The translations under genes were made by a program, and so were the position numbers. This document shows, piece after piece, positions 1 to 10,206 of a stretch of 64,000 bases of DNA. Every line of letters starts with the position of its first letter. Position 1 is the stretch's first letter. This stretch comes from Trissonchulus latispiculum (taxonomy: Eukaryota > Nematoda > Enoplea > Enoplida > Ironidae). The notes beneath the pieces are model-generated. The model worked only from the letters and a program-made list of their open reading frames with translations, was not told where the DNA came from and did not search any database. The stretch covers positions 1 through 64,000 of the forward strand of contig JASAND010006895.1 in assembly GCA_030248195.1 (NCBI GenBank). Direction: 5' to 3'.

Positions 1-540
1 TGCTTTTTTTTCTAGGTGAATAACGCTTTTCGGAAGTGCATTTTCTAGCGAAGTGTTAAGTTGTGGGCATTTGAGAATCAATACTACTATTATATGTTGG
101 TAGACATAGTATCCCCCCATGCTACCTTTTTGGTCATTTTGGCACCTGGCCAATTTTGGCTCATGCCAAGGCCCCAAAGTCGGACTTTCGCTATTTTGGC
201 ACTTCGGTTGTTGGTGGACTTTTTTTCGCAGGCTAGCAGCTAGATCGGTTTGGTTTATTTTATTTGAATATTTCGGCCAATGTACACAAAGTAACGAGGG
301 GGATTTTTAAATTTTCGCTCTGTAGCTTTCAGGAGATAGGCCCAAACTTTGCATTTTTTCACCTGTTTTGGCGAAAAGTTTCTAAGTCCCACTTTTACTA
401 GAAATGGCCTAAAAGTCACTAAAAATGGCGTTTTTCGGCCTTGGGGTGGTACGCATATATAGTAAATCGGGGTCGCTGAAAACGATGAGCATACTGCTGA
501 GGTCGGTGGATGTGACCCCTGACCCCCAGGGCCTGCGGGT
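1..540. other. No gene seen; start of dispersed repeat
   Basis: I see no exon or long ORF here. The part around 360-492 is a dispersed repeat: the segment containing GGGGTCGCTGAAAACGATGA also occurs inverted near 22370-22415 and, diverged, near 30945-30980. Confidence 0.5.
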
Positions 541-551
541 GGGGGGGTCAG

Positions 552-1425
552 GTGGGGGTCAAAAATGAAAGTCTTCAAAGGTGGTCATGTTTGGTATCAA
601 ATGAAAGCCCTTGGCGAGGCGATCAACTTTTGTCATTATGCCACCCACAAAAAGTGGCCCCACCGACCTGTGGGTGGGTGCCCCACCCCCAGTGGGTCCG
701 GTGTGGGTCAAAAATGAAAGTCTTCAAAAGTGGTCAAGTTTGGTATCAAATGAAAGCCCTTAGCGAGGCGATCAACTTTTGTCATTATGTCACCCACAAA
801 AAGTGGCCCCAAACACCTTTTGGTGGGTTGCCCCCCCCCCGTGGGTCCGGTGTGGGTCAAAAATGAAAGTCTTCAAAAGTGGTCATGTTTGGTTTCAAAT
901 GAAAGCCCTTAGCGAGGCGATCAACTTTTGTCATTATGTCACCCACAAAAAGTGGCCCCCATCGACGTGTGGGTGGGTGCCCCACCCCCAGTGGGTCCGG
1001 TGTTGGTCAAAAATGAACGTCTTCAAAAGTGGTCATGTTTGGTATCAACTGAAAGCCCTTGGCGAGGCGATCAACTTTTGTCATTATGTCACCCACAAAA
1101 AGTGGTCCCACCGACCTGTGGGTGGGTGCCCCACCCCCAGTGGGTCCGGTGTGGGTCAAAAATGAAAGTCTTCAAAAGTGGTCATGTTTGGTATCAAATG
1201 AAAGCCCTTGGCAAGGCGATCAACTTTTGTCATTATGCCACCCACAAAAAGTGGCCCCACCTACCTGTGGGTGGGTGCCCCACCCCCAGTGGGTCCGGTG
1301 TGGGTCAAAAATGAAAGCTTTCAAAGGTGGTCATATATATTTGGTATCAAATGAAAGCCCTTGGCGAGACGAACAACTTTTATCATTGTACCACCCACGA
1401 AAAGTGGCTCCATAGTCCTGTGTAC
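552..1425 (+). repeat. Satellite array, six ~149-bp units
   Basis: Tandem units start near 561, 711, 860, 1010, 1160 and 1309, so the period is 149-150 bp. Each unit has the core TTTGGTATCAAATGAAAGCC followed by a GC-rich part ending GTGGGTCCGGTGTGGGTC. The period is close to a multiple of three and the units are similar, so several frames are open across the array. That is a by-product of the repeat, not evidence of a protein. Related arrays lie at 4655-5400, 13295-14248 and inverted at 20780-21435. Confidence 0.95.
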
Positions 1426-1429
1426 TGTA

Positions 1430-1643
1430 AATACGCTGAGGGATGCTCGGCTCCTTCTTAACCCATTGGTATATATAATCTCACTGGAAACGCATCCATC
1501 ATTAAGCCGGAAAATTAAGCTATGCCAACCAATTAAACTAGTTAAGTCAAACTAGAGAAATTTTGAAAACATACGAGCCAATCCTAAGGCCAATGTTTAA
1601 CAATATTGGAATGTTGTCAGAGAATCTTTAAAGTGCTAAGAGG
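1430..1643. other. No feature seen
   Basis: Unique-looking AT-rich sequence between the satellite array and the foldback element. No ORF, repeat or RNA gene recognised. Confidence 0.4.
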
Positions 1644-2436
1644 ACAAGAAAGTAAAATGCTCCTCCGGAGCATGGAAAAGTAATATGGGTGGATGGGGTG
1701 AGGTTACGAAATTAAGAGAGGACTAGCTTTGAAAACGCTTAATATGGGCAAGGTTCTAAAAGAAATGAGGACTAGGTTGTGGGCGAACTAATATGGGCAC
1801 AGCGTCGCCGAACAACCCATATTCGCGGGCTTGCACGCTTCGCTTCAGCGTTTGTCACATATACAACGGTCAACATTAGAGTAAAAATGTTGAATAGGTA
1901 ATCTGCGAGAACGTAGTAGTTTGCCTGGTCAGTTTTATGCTAGCCATATATATATATACATACCTTAAATTTAGTTGGACTATGACAAGTATCGGACAGA
2001 AAGCTAGGGATGTGGCGGCAACACCGTTGGTTCAATCCGGCAGGGTTGCAGTCAATGACAATCGCTATGAAATTATTGTTTAAATATGCTGTCTGTATAA
2101 ATGCGTAATGAACACTAGTAAGCTTAGACTTTCTCGAAGGAAGAGTCTGACTATATAATACATGGAAGTGCGAATATTCATCTAATTTAGAATCTGGAGC
2201 TATAATTTAAAGTCTAGAAATCGATATAGATGAATGTATAATATTTACAGCCCGCGAATATGGGTTGTTCGGCGACGCTGTGCCCATATTAGTTCGCCCA
2301 CAACCTAGTCCTCATTTCTTTTAGAACCTTGCCCATATTAAGCGTTTTCAAAGCTAGTCCTCTCTTAATTTCGTAACCTCACCCCATCCACCCATATTAC
2401 TTTTCCATGCTCCGGAGGAGCATTTTACTTTCTTGT
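1644..2436. mobile_element. Foldback transposon, family A
   Basis: Two inverted arms of about 185 bp (1644-1829 and 2253-2436) are almost perfect reverse complements. The outer end reads ACAAGAAAGTAAAATGCTCC and the inner end contains CGCGAATATGGGTTGTTC. The loop (about 1830-2250) has no coding capacity, so this is a non-autonomous element. A short AT microsatellite abuts the right end. Relatives in the window are at 5573-6352, 6369-6552, 32102-32828 and 48555-49900. The transposase class is not evident. Confidence 0.9.
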
Positions 2437-2771
2437 ATATATATATATACATACAATTGTTTTGGTTTTAGAGTTATTAGTGAAAGTTGATACAGAGTCT
2501 CGAGATTTTCAACAAGACATTGGTCCAGTTCTGCGACATAATTATTGGAGTCAAGAATCTCCGAATACGTTCCGTTATACCAAGTGTTATCTGGTTCAAA
2601 ATGATACTCTGCAAAAGGAAGTATGTGTATAGTATGAATTGACAAGGTATATATATTATGGTATATATATGATGATGCATGATGGGAAACGGTTTTAACT
2701 TATCGGTGTGGAATCCTTTTGTTACAATGTTTTGAATTTGAATTTTCCAATTATAATTCTGAATTGAGTAT
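2437..2771. other. No feature seen
   Basis: AT-rich sequence with a short TA run at 2437-2452. No convincing exon or repeat. Confidence 0.35.
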
Positions 2772-2779
2772 ATACCCGT

Positions 2780-3133
2780 CACTGGCGGATCCAGGATTTC
2801 GTGACGGGGGGGGAAAATTTTTCCATCTGGGGGAAATCGAAGAAATTTTTTGCTTTTGCAATAACATCGGTCTTCGGATCTTTAATTACTGAAGAACTGA
2901 ACAAATTTTTTAAAATTCTTGACATTTTTAGGCAAAAATGGTAATTTTCTCCGTAAAATCGGATGCATTTCAAGCTTTTTCTTCACAAATGCAATAAATA
3001 TGCGGTTAAAAAGTAGAAATTTTTTGGTTTTTTGCCCTTTTTCCTCTTTCTCTCCTTAATTTTTCCTACCTTCGAATCGCGACGGGGGGGCGGCCGCCCC
3101 CCAACCCCCCGCCCCCCCCTGGATCCGCCCCTG
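2780..3133. mobile_element. hAT-like MITE (354 bp) with 8-bp TSD
   Basis: The termini read CACTGGCGGATCCAGG on the left and, as reverse complement, CAGGGGCGGATCCAGG on the right. The element is flanked by the exact 8-bp direct repeat ATACCCGT (2772-2779 and 3134-3141). An 8-bp duplication with CAG-type termini fits the hAT superfamily. G-runs sit just inside both ends and there is no transposase ORF. Confidence 0.9.
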
Positions 3134-3160
3134 ATACCCGTACGATTTTTAGTAAATAGT

Positions 3161-3176
3161 GGTCGCGGTAGCGACC
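3161..3176. other. Short hairpin, GNNA loop
   Basis: A 6-bp stem GGTCGC/GCGACC closes the loop GGTA and is followed by CCTATAATATGAGT. The same layout with different stem sequence recurs at 8075-8100, 30261-30290 and 58908-58931. Confidence 0.55.
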
Positions 3177-3211
3177 CCTATAATATGAGTCAAAACGCCC
3201 CAATGACAGCC

Positions 3212-3278
3212 TTCAGAGGCGCTGCGCAGAGGCTGCGCAGATTCCTGCGCAGATCCTGCGCAAATTTTGTGCGCAAAA
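3212..3278 (+). repeat. Short GCGCAG-rich minisatellite
   Basis: About five imperfect copies of a motif around CTGCGCAGA, with a spacing of 10-14 bases. Similar GCGCCACAG clusters occur near 3515-3553 and 3705-3725. No gene is seen between 3142 and 3790. Confidence 0.6.
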
Positions 3279-3799
3279 GAAAGTCCGTGTCGAGTTTAGT
3301 ATAATTGGAAAATTTCATCCCCCTATCACTTACCGTTAAAAAGTTGCACCCGCCGGCAGTTATGCCGGCGATGTTTTTTTTTCCGGTGTCTCCGTTTTAC
3401 CCTCGTATGTCACCATTTTGTAGCCTCTTTCACAGAATGTAGCGACGTTCAGACACCTATTGCGGTATATCATCAATATATATAGGTTAGTGACTTTCGA
3501 TATATGTGGTCGCCGCCGCGCCACAGTGCGCCGCAGCGCCACAGTGGCGCCACAAAGTCGGCTCAGAACGTCGAAATGGCCAAAAGTATGCCTGGGATTA
3601 GCTTCTTTCCAGCTCTTTGTGCAAATACAAACCAGACAAGTTATATATGGTTGATAAGGACATATATCCGGATTATGACGTTTGAAGTCGGATTTTTGAT
3701 ATGTTGCGCCACAGCGCCACAGTGGCCCGCCAAAGTTGGTGAATGTTGGGTCCGACTTTGAACTTAGTTTTTTCGCTTATTTTTCAAGATAGACTTCTC

Positions 3800-4650
3800 A
3801 AATCGTGCATATAAAGGTTTTTGGGGACGGCGAATCCATTCCCGCCATCAGTTTTGCTGCCCGATTCACCCAATTTGCTGGGCTGGTTCCACTTGACCGT
3901 CTGAGGGGTCAGGTCGGTAACCGCTTCCGGGAGGTCCATAGTAGGCTTTACTTGGCCTCTCAAAACTTTGTCTATAGGGGTTTTCTGGTGCGCCCAGCTC
4001 ATTCCCGGTCTCCGTTTTGCCGTCCGACCCACCCATCTTGCTGGGCTGGTTCCAATTTGCCGTCTGGAGGGTCCGGTCGGTACCGACTTCCGGGAACACC
4101 ATATAGAACTGTACATAGCCTCTCAAAACATTGTCTATAGGGGTTTTCTGGTGCGCCCAGCTCATTCCCGGTCTCCGTTTTGCCGTCCGACCCACCCATC
4201 TTGCTGGGCTGGTTCCAATTTGTCGTCTGGAGGGTCCGGTCGGCTACCGCTTCCGGGAACACCATACTTGAGCTGTACTTAGCCTCTCAAAACTTTGTCT
4301 ATAGGGGTTTTCTGGTGCGCCCAGCTCATTCGTGAGGGAAATATAGACTTACTAGCCTCTCAAAACATTGTCTATAGGGGTTTTCTGGTGCGCCCAGCTA
4401 ATTTCCGGTGTCTGTTTTGCCGTTGGACCCACCCATCTTGCTGTGCTGGCTCCACTTTGACGTCTGGAGGGTCCGGTCGGTACCGACTTCCGGGAACACC
4501 ATATAGAACTGTACATAGCCTCTCAAAACATTGCCTATAGGGGTTTTCTGGTGCGCCCAGCTCATTCCTGGCATCTCTTTTGCCGTTGGACCCACCCATC
4601 TTGCTGTGCTGGTTCCACTTTGCCATCTGGAGGGTCAGGTCGGTGGGAGG
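3800..4650 (+). repeat. Tandem array of ~164-bp units
   Basis: The string CCTCTCAAAAC recurs at 3956, 4119, 4283, 4356 and 4519. Spacings are 163, 164, 73 and 163, so there are four full-length periods and one unit shortened by a deletion. Units contain GACCCACCCATCTTGCTGGG. The apparent ORFs on both strands are repeat artefacts. Confidence 0.95.
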
Positions 4651-4654
4651 TCAT

Positions 4655-5400
4655 GTGGTCAAAAATGAAAATTTTCAAAAGTGGTCAAATTTGGTATCAA
4701 ATGAAAGCCCTCAGCGAGCTGAGTAACTTTTGTCATAGAACTGCATGCTCAAAGTGGCTGTAGAGTGCTGTGGTGGGGTGGGGTGGGGACTTAGGCGATT
4801 TTCGGTCAAAAATGAAATTTTTCAAAAGTGGTCAAATTTGGTACCAAATGAAAGCCCTAAGCGAGCTGAGCAACTTTTGTCATAGAACTGCATGCTCAAA
4901 GTGGCTGTAGAGTGCTGTGGTGGGGTGGGGTGGGGACTTAGGCGATTTTGGGTCGAAAATCAAAATTTTCAAAAGTGGTCAAATTTGGTACCAAATGAAA
5001 GCCCGAAATGAGCTGAGCAACTTTTCTCATAAAAGTGCATGCTCAAAGTGGCTGTAGAGTGCTGTGCTGGGGTAGAGGTGGGGTCTTAGGCGATTTTTGG
5101 TCGAAAATAAAAATTTTCAAAAGTGGTCACAAATTTGGTACCAAATGAAAGCATCAAGTGAGCTGAGCAACTTTTCTCATAAAAGTGCATGCTCAAAGTG
5201 GCTGTAGTGTGCTGTGCTGGGGTAGAGGTGGGGTCTTAGGCGATTTTTGGTCGAAAATAAAAATTTTCAAAAGTGGTCACAAATTTGCTATCAAATGAAA
5301 GCCCTAAGTGAGCTGAGCAACGAAATTCGTAGAACTGCATACCCAAAGTGGCTGTAGAGTGCTGTGCTGGGGTGGGGGTGGGGGAACTAAGCTTTTATCA
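4655..5400 (+). repeat. Satellite array, ~148-bp units (variant 2)
   Basis: Units begin near 4661, 4804, 4951, 5099 and 5249, giving a period of 143-150 bp. They keep the core TTTGGTATCAAATGAAAGCC with GAGCTGAGCAACTTTTGTCAT after it. The other half of the unit is entirely different from the array at 552-1425, so the two arrays share an ancestral monomer but have been homogenised separately. The last part (5320-5490) decays. Confidence 0.9.
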
Positions 5401-5572
5401 TAGAACCACTTACCCTAACTTGCTGTGGAGCGGCCTGGTGTGAGGGGTGTCAGGGTGGAACTGAGCCAATTTGCCATAGAACCACACACGTGAGTCTGAG
5501 TATTTAATGCATATATAATGCTTAATGATTCTTTAACGCTTTTATGTCAACGACATGTAAAAAGTGGATAAA

Positions 5573-6352
5573 AAAGAAATAAAAATGCTCCTAAAGAGCA
5601 AAGAAAGGAATATGAGTCAACATGGAACATGTAAAATGCTAAATATTGTCAGTTGTAAATTAAGAATAAGACAAGTTTGTACACGCACCAATATGAGTGC
5701 ATGCCAAATAGACTCATGTTGGCATGCCTTCAAAAAACAATAATGCATGCATCCATTGCGGAATTCTAACGGATATATTTCTACGCAGGAGTTAAGACCA
5801 ACAAGTAGCGTTATTGACGTCACATGGATATCCCAACCATGGTCAACATTGTCAACTTTTCTCCTTAGGAAACTGTTAAACCGTCGTTAGTCAACAATGC
5901 GCCGACGGACGGATATATATTTTTGCATACAATACATTTTTAATAAGCGTTTGTATAACTCATGTATTCAGAGCCTCAAAGTTAAATCTGATGTTAACTT
6001 TCGTGACATATATACGTATATACGTGCGTAACCTGTGTAGCATCCTGTCATCCATCCTAAAACTACCGTGTCTCGTCTTGCTGACATTACGTGAGTGATA
6101 TATAACCGAAATTCGCAACCACTTGCCTTCAGAATATATACTAATAATGCCAATATGAGTCTATTTGGCATGCACTCATATTGGTGCGTGTACAAACTTG
6201 TCTTCTGCACTTTCCAACCTCACCAGACTCATATTAGCATTTTACATGCTTGTCTTATTCTTAATTTACAACCGACAATATTTAGCATTTTACATGTTCC
6301 ATGTTGACTCATATTCCTTTCTTTGCTCTTTAGGAGCATTTTTATTTCTTGT
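5573..6352. mobile_element. Foldback transposon, family B
   Basis: Inverted arms at about 5573-5740 and 6130-6352. Outer ends read AAGAAATAAAAATGCTCCTA with GGAGCAT on the opposite arm. It shares the outer ATGCTCC block with family A but has a different arm interior (AATATGAGTC repeated). No coding ORF. The right end abuts a TA microsatellite beyond which another family A arm begins. Confidence 0.85.
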
Positions 6353-6368
6353 ATATATATATATATAT

Positions 6369-6552
6369 ACAAGAAACAAAAATGCTCCTCTGGAGCATGA
6401 AAAAAGTAATATGGGTGATGGTGAGGTTGCAAAATCAAGAGAGGGCTAGTCTTTAAAATACTTAATATGGGGCTAGGTTCAAAAATAGAAGAGGAGTAGG
6501 TTGTGAGCGAATTGACATGGGCACAGCTTCGCCGAACAACCCATATTCGCGG
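6369..6552 (+). mobile_element. Foldback arm, family A (left arm only)
   Basis: Begins ACAAGAAACAAAAATGCTCC and ends near AACCCATATTCGCGG, matching the left arm of 1644-2436. No matching right arm is found nearby, so the element is broken or its partner was separated by later insertions. Confidence 0.75.
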
Positions 6553-6564
6553 TTTATAAATAAA

Positions 6565-6775
6565 CCAAGTAAAATGCAGTGTGAGCTAAGGGCAGTATTT
6601 ATATAAATGCGTAAAAGACAAGATTTAAAACTTAATATGAGCCAGCATTTAAATGTGTAAAAGACAAGATTCAAAATGCTTAATATGAGCCAGCATTTAT
6701 ATAAATGTCTAAACGACAAGATTTAAATGCTTAATATGAGCAGCTCGCTTTCTCGGGCTCATATTGACGCCTTCA
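6565..6775 (+). mobile_element. Inverted arm paired with 20505-20738
   Basis: Contains three copies of a ~60-bp subrepeat (AAAAGACAAGAT with AATATGAGCCAGC). The whole block is the reverse complement of 20505-20738. The two arms now stand about 13.7 kb apart with a LINE and other insertions between them. They are best read as the ends of one foldback element that was later invaded. Confidence 0.8.
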
Positions 6776-7032
6776 AGCTTGTAAGTAAACCTCAAGGCAC
6801 TCAGTGAGGGACAACAAAAAATGTATATATGTATACATTTCTGACCTAAATACCTTTATTAGTCGCTATAAAGACAACTGCAGGAACTGTCAGATCCTTA
6901 CTCAGCACACTATACAGCACGTAATCGTAATGATGTTATAGCTCTAGCCCAGCGTATTATAGGGCTTGCTATATTGTTATATTACGTTATATAGTTTAGC
7001 TTACATCCTAGTGCGATTTCAGCTGGCATTCA

Positions 7033-8066
7033 GAAGAAAGAAAAGAAAGAAAAAGTTTACTTAACTTCCGAAAGAACATTGACGACGGACAATCATCAGT
7101 CATAATAGAAATTAAAGTACAACATACATAGAAATAACGTATAAACTAAACAGCAGAGAAAAGACGACAATCCAAAGTATCCAACAAACTAGGCAAGTAT
7201 GAGTGTAGAAAAATTACCGGTCATGAATATAGTTATACACACGTAAATACTTAGACAACAAAGGTTTACAATCGGCAATCCTTTTTTTTAAAGTTTCTAC
7301 ATCTGGGCTACCCACGACAGTACTAGGAAGTGCATTCCATGGTTCAACGACTCTGTTACTAAAATAAAATTTTCGCAAATTTAAATTACATTTAGCTTGT
7401 CGAATTTTAAATAGATGGCCTCTAGTGTCATATCTGCTAGTAAAGAAACAAAACAAATCAGTAGGAGCAATTACAGTTAAACCATAAATAATTTTATACA
7501 CCAGTACAAGGTCAACAATTAACCTACGCATTTCTAGTGTGTCTAACTTCAGAATATGACAACAATCACTGTAAGATATATCACCAAAACCAGGCAGGTC
7601 TGCGCAAAACTTCATCTGTACCTTCTCTATGGCCTCAATATCTCTTTTCAGATAAGGATTCCATGTTTCAGAAGCATAAGAAAGAATTGGCAAAACGTAA
7701 GATTTATACAATTGGACCCTAACAGATATATCATTCGTAACAAAATTTTGCTTAATAAGAAATAAAGTACGACGAGCTTTAGCTGTAATCGAATCTACAT
7801 GCTCAGACACGCATAGACGGGAGTTGATATAGACCCCAAGGTCATTGTAACCATCAACTATCTCCAAAGCAGTATTAGACAGATTATAACCCAAATGAGT
7901 ATTGTTACGTCCCAAATGAAGCACAACTGTTTTATGAATAGCTACCGTTAGCTGCCACTCGTTAACCCAGTCATTTAAAAGGTCAAGTTTCTCTTGCAAA
8001 ACAATTTCTATTAGCTCCACTCCAAAATAATTTTATATCGTCAGCATAAGCAGCATGACAAGAACC
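7033..8066 (-). pseudogene. LINE-2, reverse transcriptase C-terminal part (split element)
   Basis: Read on the minus strand this begins with a YADDIKLF motif (RT catalytic motif C) at about 8062-8036. After a frameshift it runs through 268 codons (8020-7214) typical of the LINE RT thumb and C-terminus (NDWVNEWQL, LYKSYVLPILSYASETWNP, VEPWNALPS). It ends in a T/C-rich tail at 7033-7058, the likely 3' microsatellite tail. The N-terminal part of the same RT lies at 17105-17703, stopping at the INDL-like region just before motif C. A single minus-strand LINE was thus split by about 9 kb of later insertions. Confidence 0.85.
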
Positions 8067-8074
8067 CCCCAATC

Positions 8075-8100
8075 AGGTAGTGCGCGTTAGCGCACTACCT
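8075..8100. other. Perfect 11-bp hairpin, GTTA loop
   Basis: AGGTAGTGCGC, loop GTTA, then the exact complement. It lies within 10 bases of the point where LINE-2 is interrupted, so it may mark the end of the inserted material. Confidence 0.7.
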
Positions 8101-8690
8101 AGAATAGGGAAATTAAGGTAGTTTGCGGCTTATTGGAATCAGTTTTTTAATAACTCACGGAGGAGTGGAACGATCGGGCTCAAACTCGCTATGTGAAGAG
8201 CCTGTGGGCAGGGGTACATGCTGTGAAAATTTGAGCCGAATCGGTCGAGCCAATCTCGAGATATGCAAATTAGGTGCTTTGGCCGCTACACAGTTCTCTC
8301 CATTCCCCCCCACCCCTAGAGGTCGGAGGACAAAAAATTTCTCTAAGGTTTTGCTATTTTTGTGGATAGAAAGTGCCGCAATTCTGGGCGAATTTTTCTT
8401 TTCGCCGTAGGACCCACCCATAGGTCTGTGTAGTCTTGGGATTTTTCGATTTTCGACCCCCTCGGAAAAAGACCCGAAAATTTATTAGCCAGTCTACAGA
8501 GAGCAAGGCTCAAAGCCAGGTTCTCATATTGGGGTTATAGCATCGCCCCAAGGTGAAGATCTCCGGGAAACGAGTTGGTGCTGGTTGGAGGTCTGTGGCG
8601 CCCTGGCCAGTGGTCACTAGTTAACGTGTAAAAGGGGGGGGGGAGGGTCTGGGCCTACGGAATAGGCAGCCCTATACATAAGAGCTGCTG
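8101..8690. other. Inserted sequence without a recognised gene
   Basis: GC-richer sequence with no supported ORF. It contains a CGCCGTAGGACCCACCC string reminiscent of the 164-bp array at 3800-4650. Confidence 0.35.
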
Positions 8691-9130
8691 GGCTGAGGTT
8701 TCGTATTCGAATAGGAACCCCTATATGGTGAATCTAAATGGCCCATTAGTTTTGCTCTATCACCTATCCGTGGGGCTGGGGGGCACCCTGATGGAGGTGG
8801 GCCCCTACCGTGTCGCAGGTCCAACTTTAACCTCTCCCATAGAAGGATCCGCTGCAGGTACAGCTTTCATATTGGGCGTGTGGGGTGGGCTGCGGGAGCA
8901 CTACAACATAGGCTATAGTAGGTTTCGCCCAGACCCGTGTGGCGCCCTGGCCAGGGGTCCGGACCGTGGACCATGCCCAAAATGGCCAAAAATCGATTTT
9001 TCCAAAAGTGGCCAAGTTTGGTATCAAATGAAAGCCTTTAGTTGAGACGAACATTTTTTGTCATTGGAGGACCCCTCCAAAGTGGCCCCAGTGGCCTGTG
9101 GCGCCCTGACCAGGGTCCGGACCGGTCCAA
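8690..9130 (+). repeat. Dispersed repeat holding one ~148-bp satellite monomer
   Basis: The part after 8960 is one monomer of the satellite at 13295-14248. The preceding 270 bp match 33905-34060 (shared TATGGTGAATCTAAATGG). There too, a single monomer follows at 34060-34215. Satellite monomer and flank thus moved together in an older dispersed element. Confidence 0.75.
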
Positions 9131-9361
9131 AATGGTTTTAACCCATTTGATTCAGTGTTTTAGGAAATCTGATCATTTGGGGAAACGCCCGTGGAAGGGC
9201 CAACAGATCTGCTTCTTATCTAATTGCAAACTTTTTGCCTGCCTTTAACCTTTTATATTCGTATTATTTGGATTTCTTTTCCTTTCGTTAACCATTTTGG
9301 ATATTATTTGCCTGTACCTTTTATACCTTCTTATCTCTTTTCCTGTTAATTTGTTTCCGTT

Positions 9362-10204
9362 ATGCCTGGCCCGCGTGGTCACCCCTCAGGAACTCCCAAA
9401 AGTCGGCCGGCATGCGCCATTTGCGAGTCAATTACTGGAGAGGCTGACTATATTATCCAATGCTCCAAGTGTCTTGAACCTATGCATTCACGGTGCGTCG
9501 GTTTGTCTGATTCACAGCATAATCAACTGTCGAAGATGCCGCAGGATATTTTCAATTTCGTGTGTCCTTCCTGCAAGAACAATCTGTCTAGTCTGGAGCA
9601 GCGCCTTGCTGCCATAGAGGCAAAGCTTGCATCTACAAATGTTTGCCTGCCCGAAAATCAGCTGGCGTCCCTCGTTTCTTCCGTTGTCGAAAAAGTGATG
9701 GGTAAGGTCGTTGACATTGCCCGTGATGCCGCCATGGAAGCAACGGAGGCGGAGGGTAAGAAGAACAACTTAGTTCTTGTAGGCTTGGTTGAAGATGAAA
9801 ATGTTGATGATCGTGATTTTGTTTTGTTTGCTTGTGATGAAATGAAAATCTCTCATGATGATGTCGGGGATGTGTTCAGGGATGGACGTACACGATCCAA
9901 AGACCGTCCTTGCATCATCAAAATTAAGTTCACTTCACAGACCAGCCGGCGAAAGTTTCTCGCCGGCTTCAAAAAGGTGCGAGACGGCTTGGATAATGGT
10001 GCTCCAACCTGGGTTCGCCCTGACCTGACGTATAGGCAGCGTCAGCAGGAACGTGCTTTGGTGTCTGAGCTTTATGATCGACGTAATAAGGGTGAGCATG
10101 TAAAGATGTACCGTGGTCAGATTATCACCGTGCCTGAGCCCAAACCAAATTCAAATAATATCCCTCCTCCAAACCAAAATTCACCTAACAACCCTTCAAA
10201 CTAA
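9362..10204 (+). CDS. LINE ORF1 protein with PHD-like zinc finger
   Basis: 280 codons, ATG start, intact. Residues about 17-70 form a Cys4-His-Cys3 PHD-like finger (CAIC, CSKC, H, C, CPSC). A short coiled-coil-like segment follows (LEQRLAAIEAKLAS). Then comes a basic domain around residues 135-255 (NNLVLVGL, VFRDG, IIKIKF, WVRPDLTYRQRQ), which matches the RNA-binding core found in ORF1 proteins of CR1/jockey-type LINEs. The tail is rich in Asn and Pro. By family analogy it coats the LINE RNA in the ribonucleoprotein. ORF2 follows immediately in another frame. Confidence 0.85.
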   Translation: MPGPRGHPSGTPKSRPACAICESITGEADYIIQCSKCLEPMHSRCVGLSDSQHNQLSKMPQDIFNFVCPSCKNNLSSLEQRLAAIEAKLASTNVCLPENQLASLVSSVVEKVMGKVVDIARDAAMEATEAEGKKNNLVLVGLVEDENVDDRDFVLFACDEMKISHDDVGDVFRDGRTRSKDRPCIIKIKFTSQTSRRKFLAGFKKVRDGLDNGAPTWVRPDLTYRQRQQERALVSELYDRRNKGEHVKMYRGQIITVPEPKPNSNNIPPPNQNSPNNPSN

Positions 10205-10206
10205 AT

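Noticed and set aside
552..1415. Overlapping ORFs in several frames (up to 128 codons)
   Set aside because: They follow the ~149-bp satellite period, exist in more than one frame and encode the same short motif again and again. No splice or start context supports a gene.
3784..4626. ORFs of about 80-110 codons on both strands
   Set aside because: Artefacts of the 164-bp tandem array.
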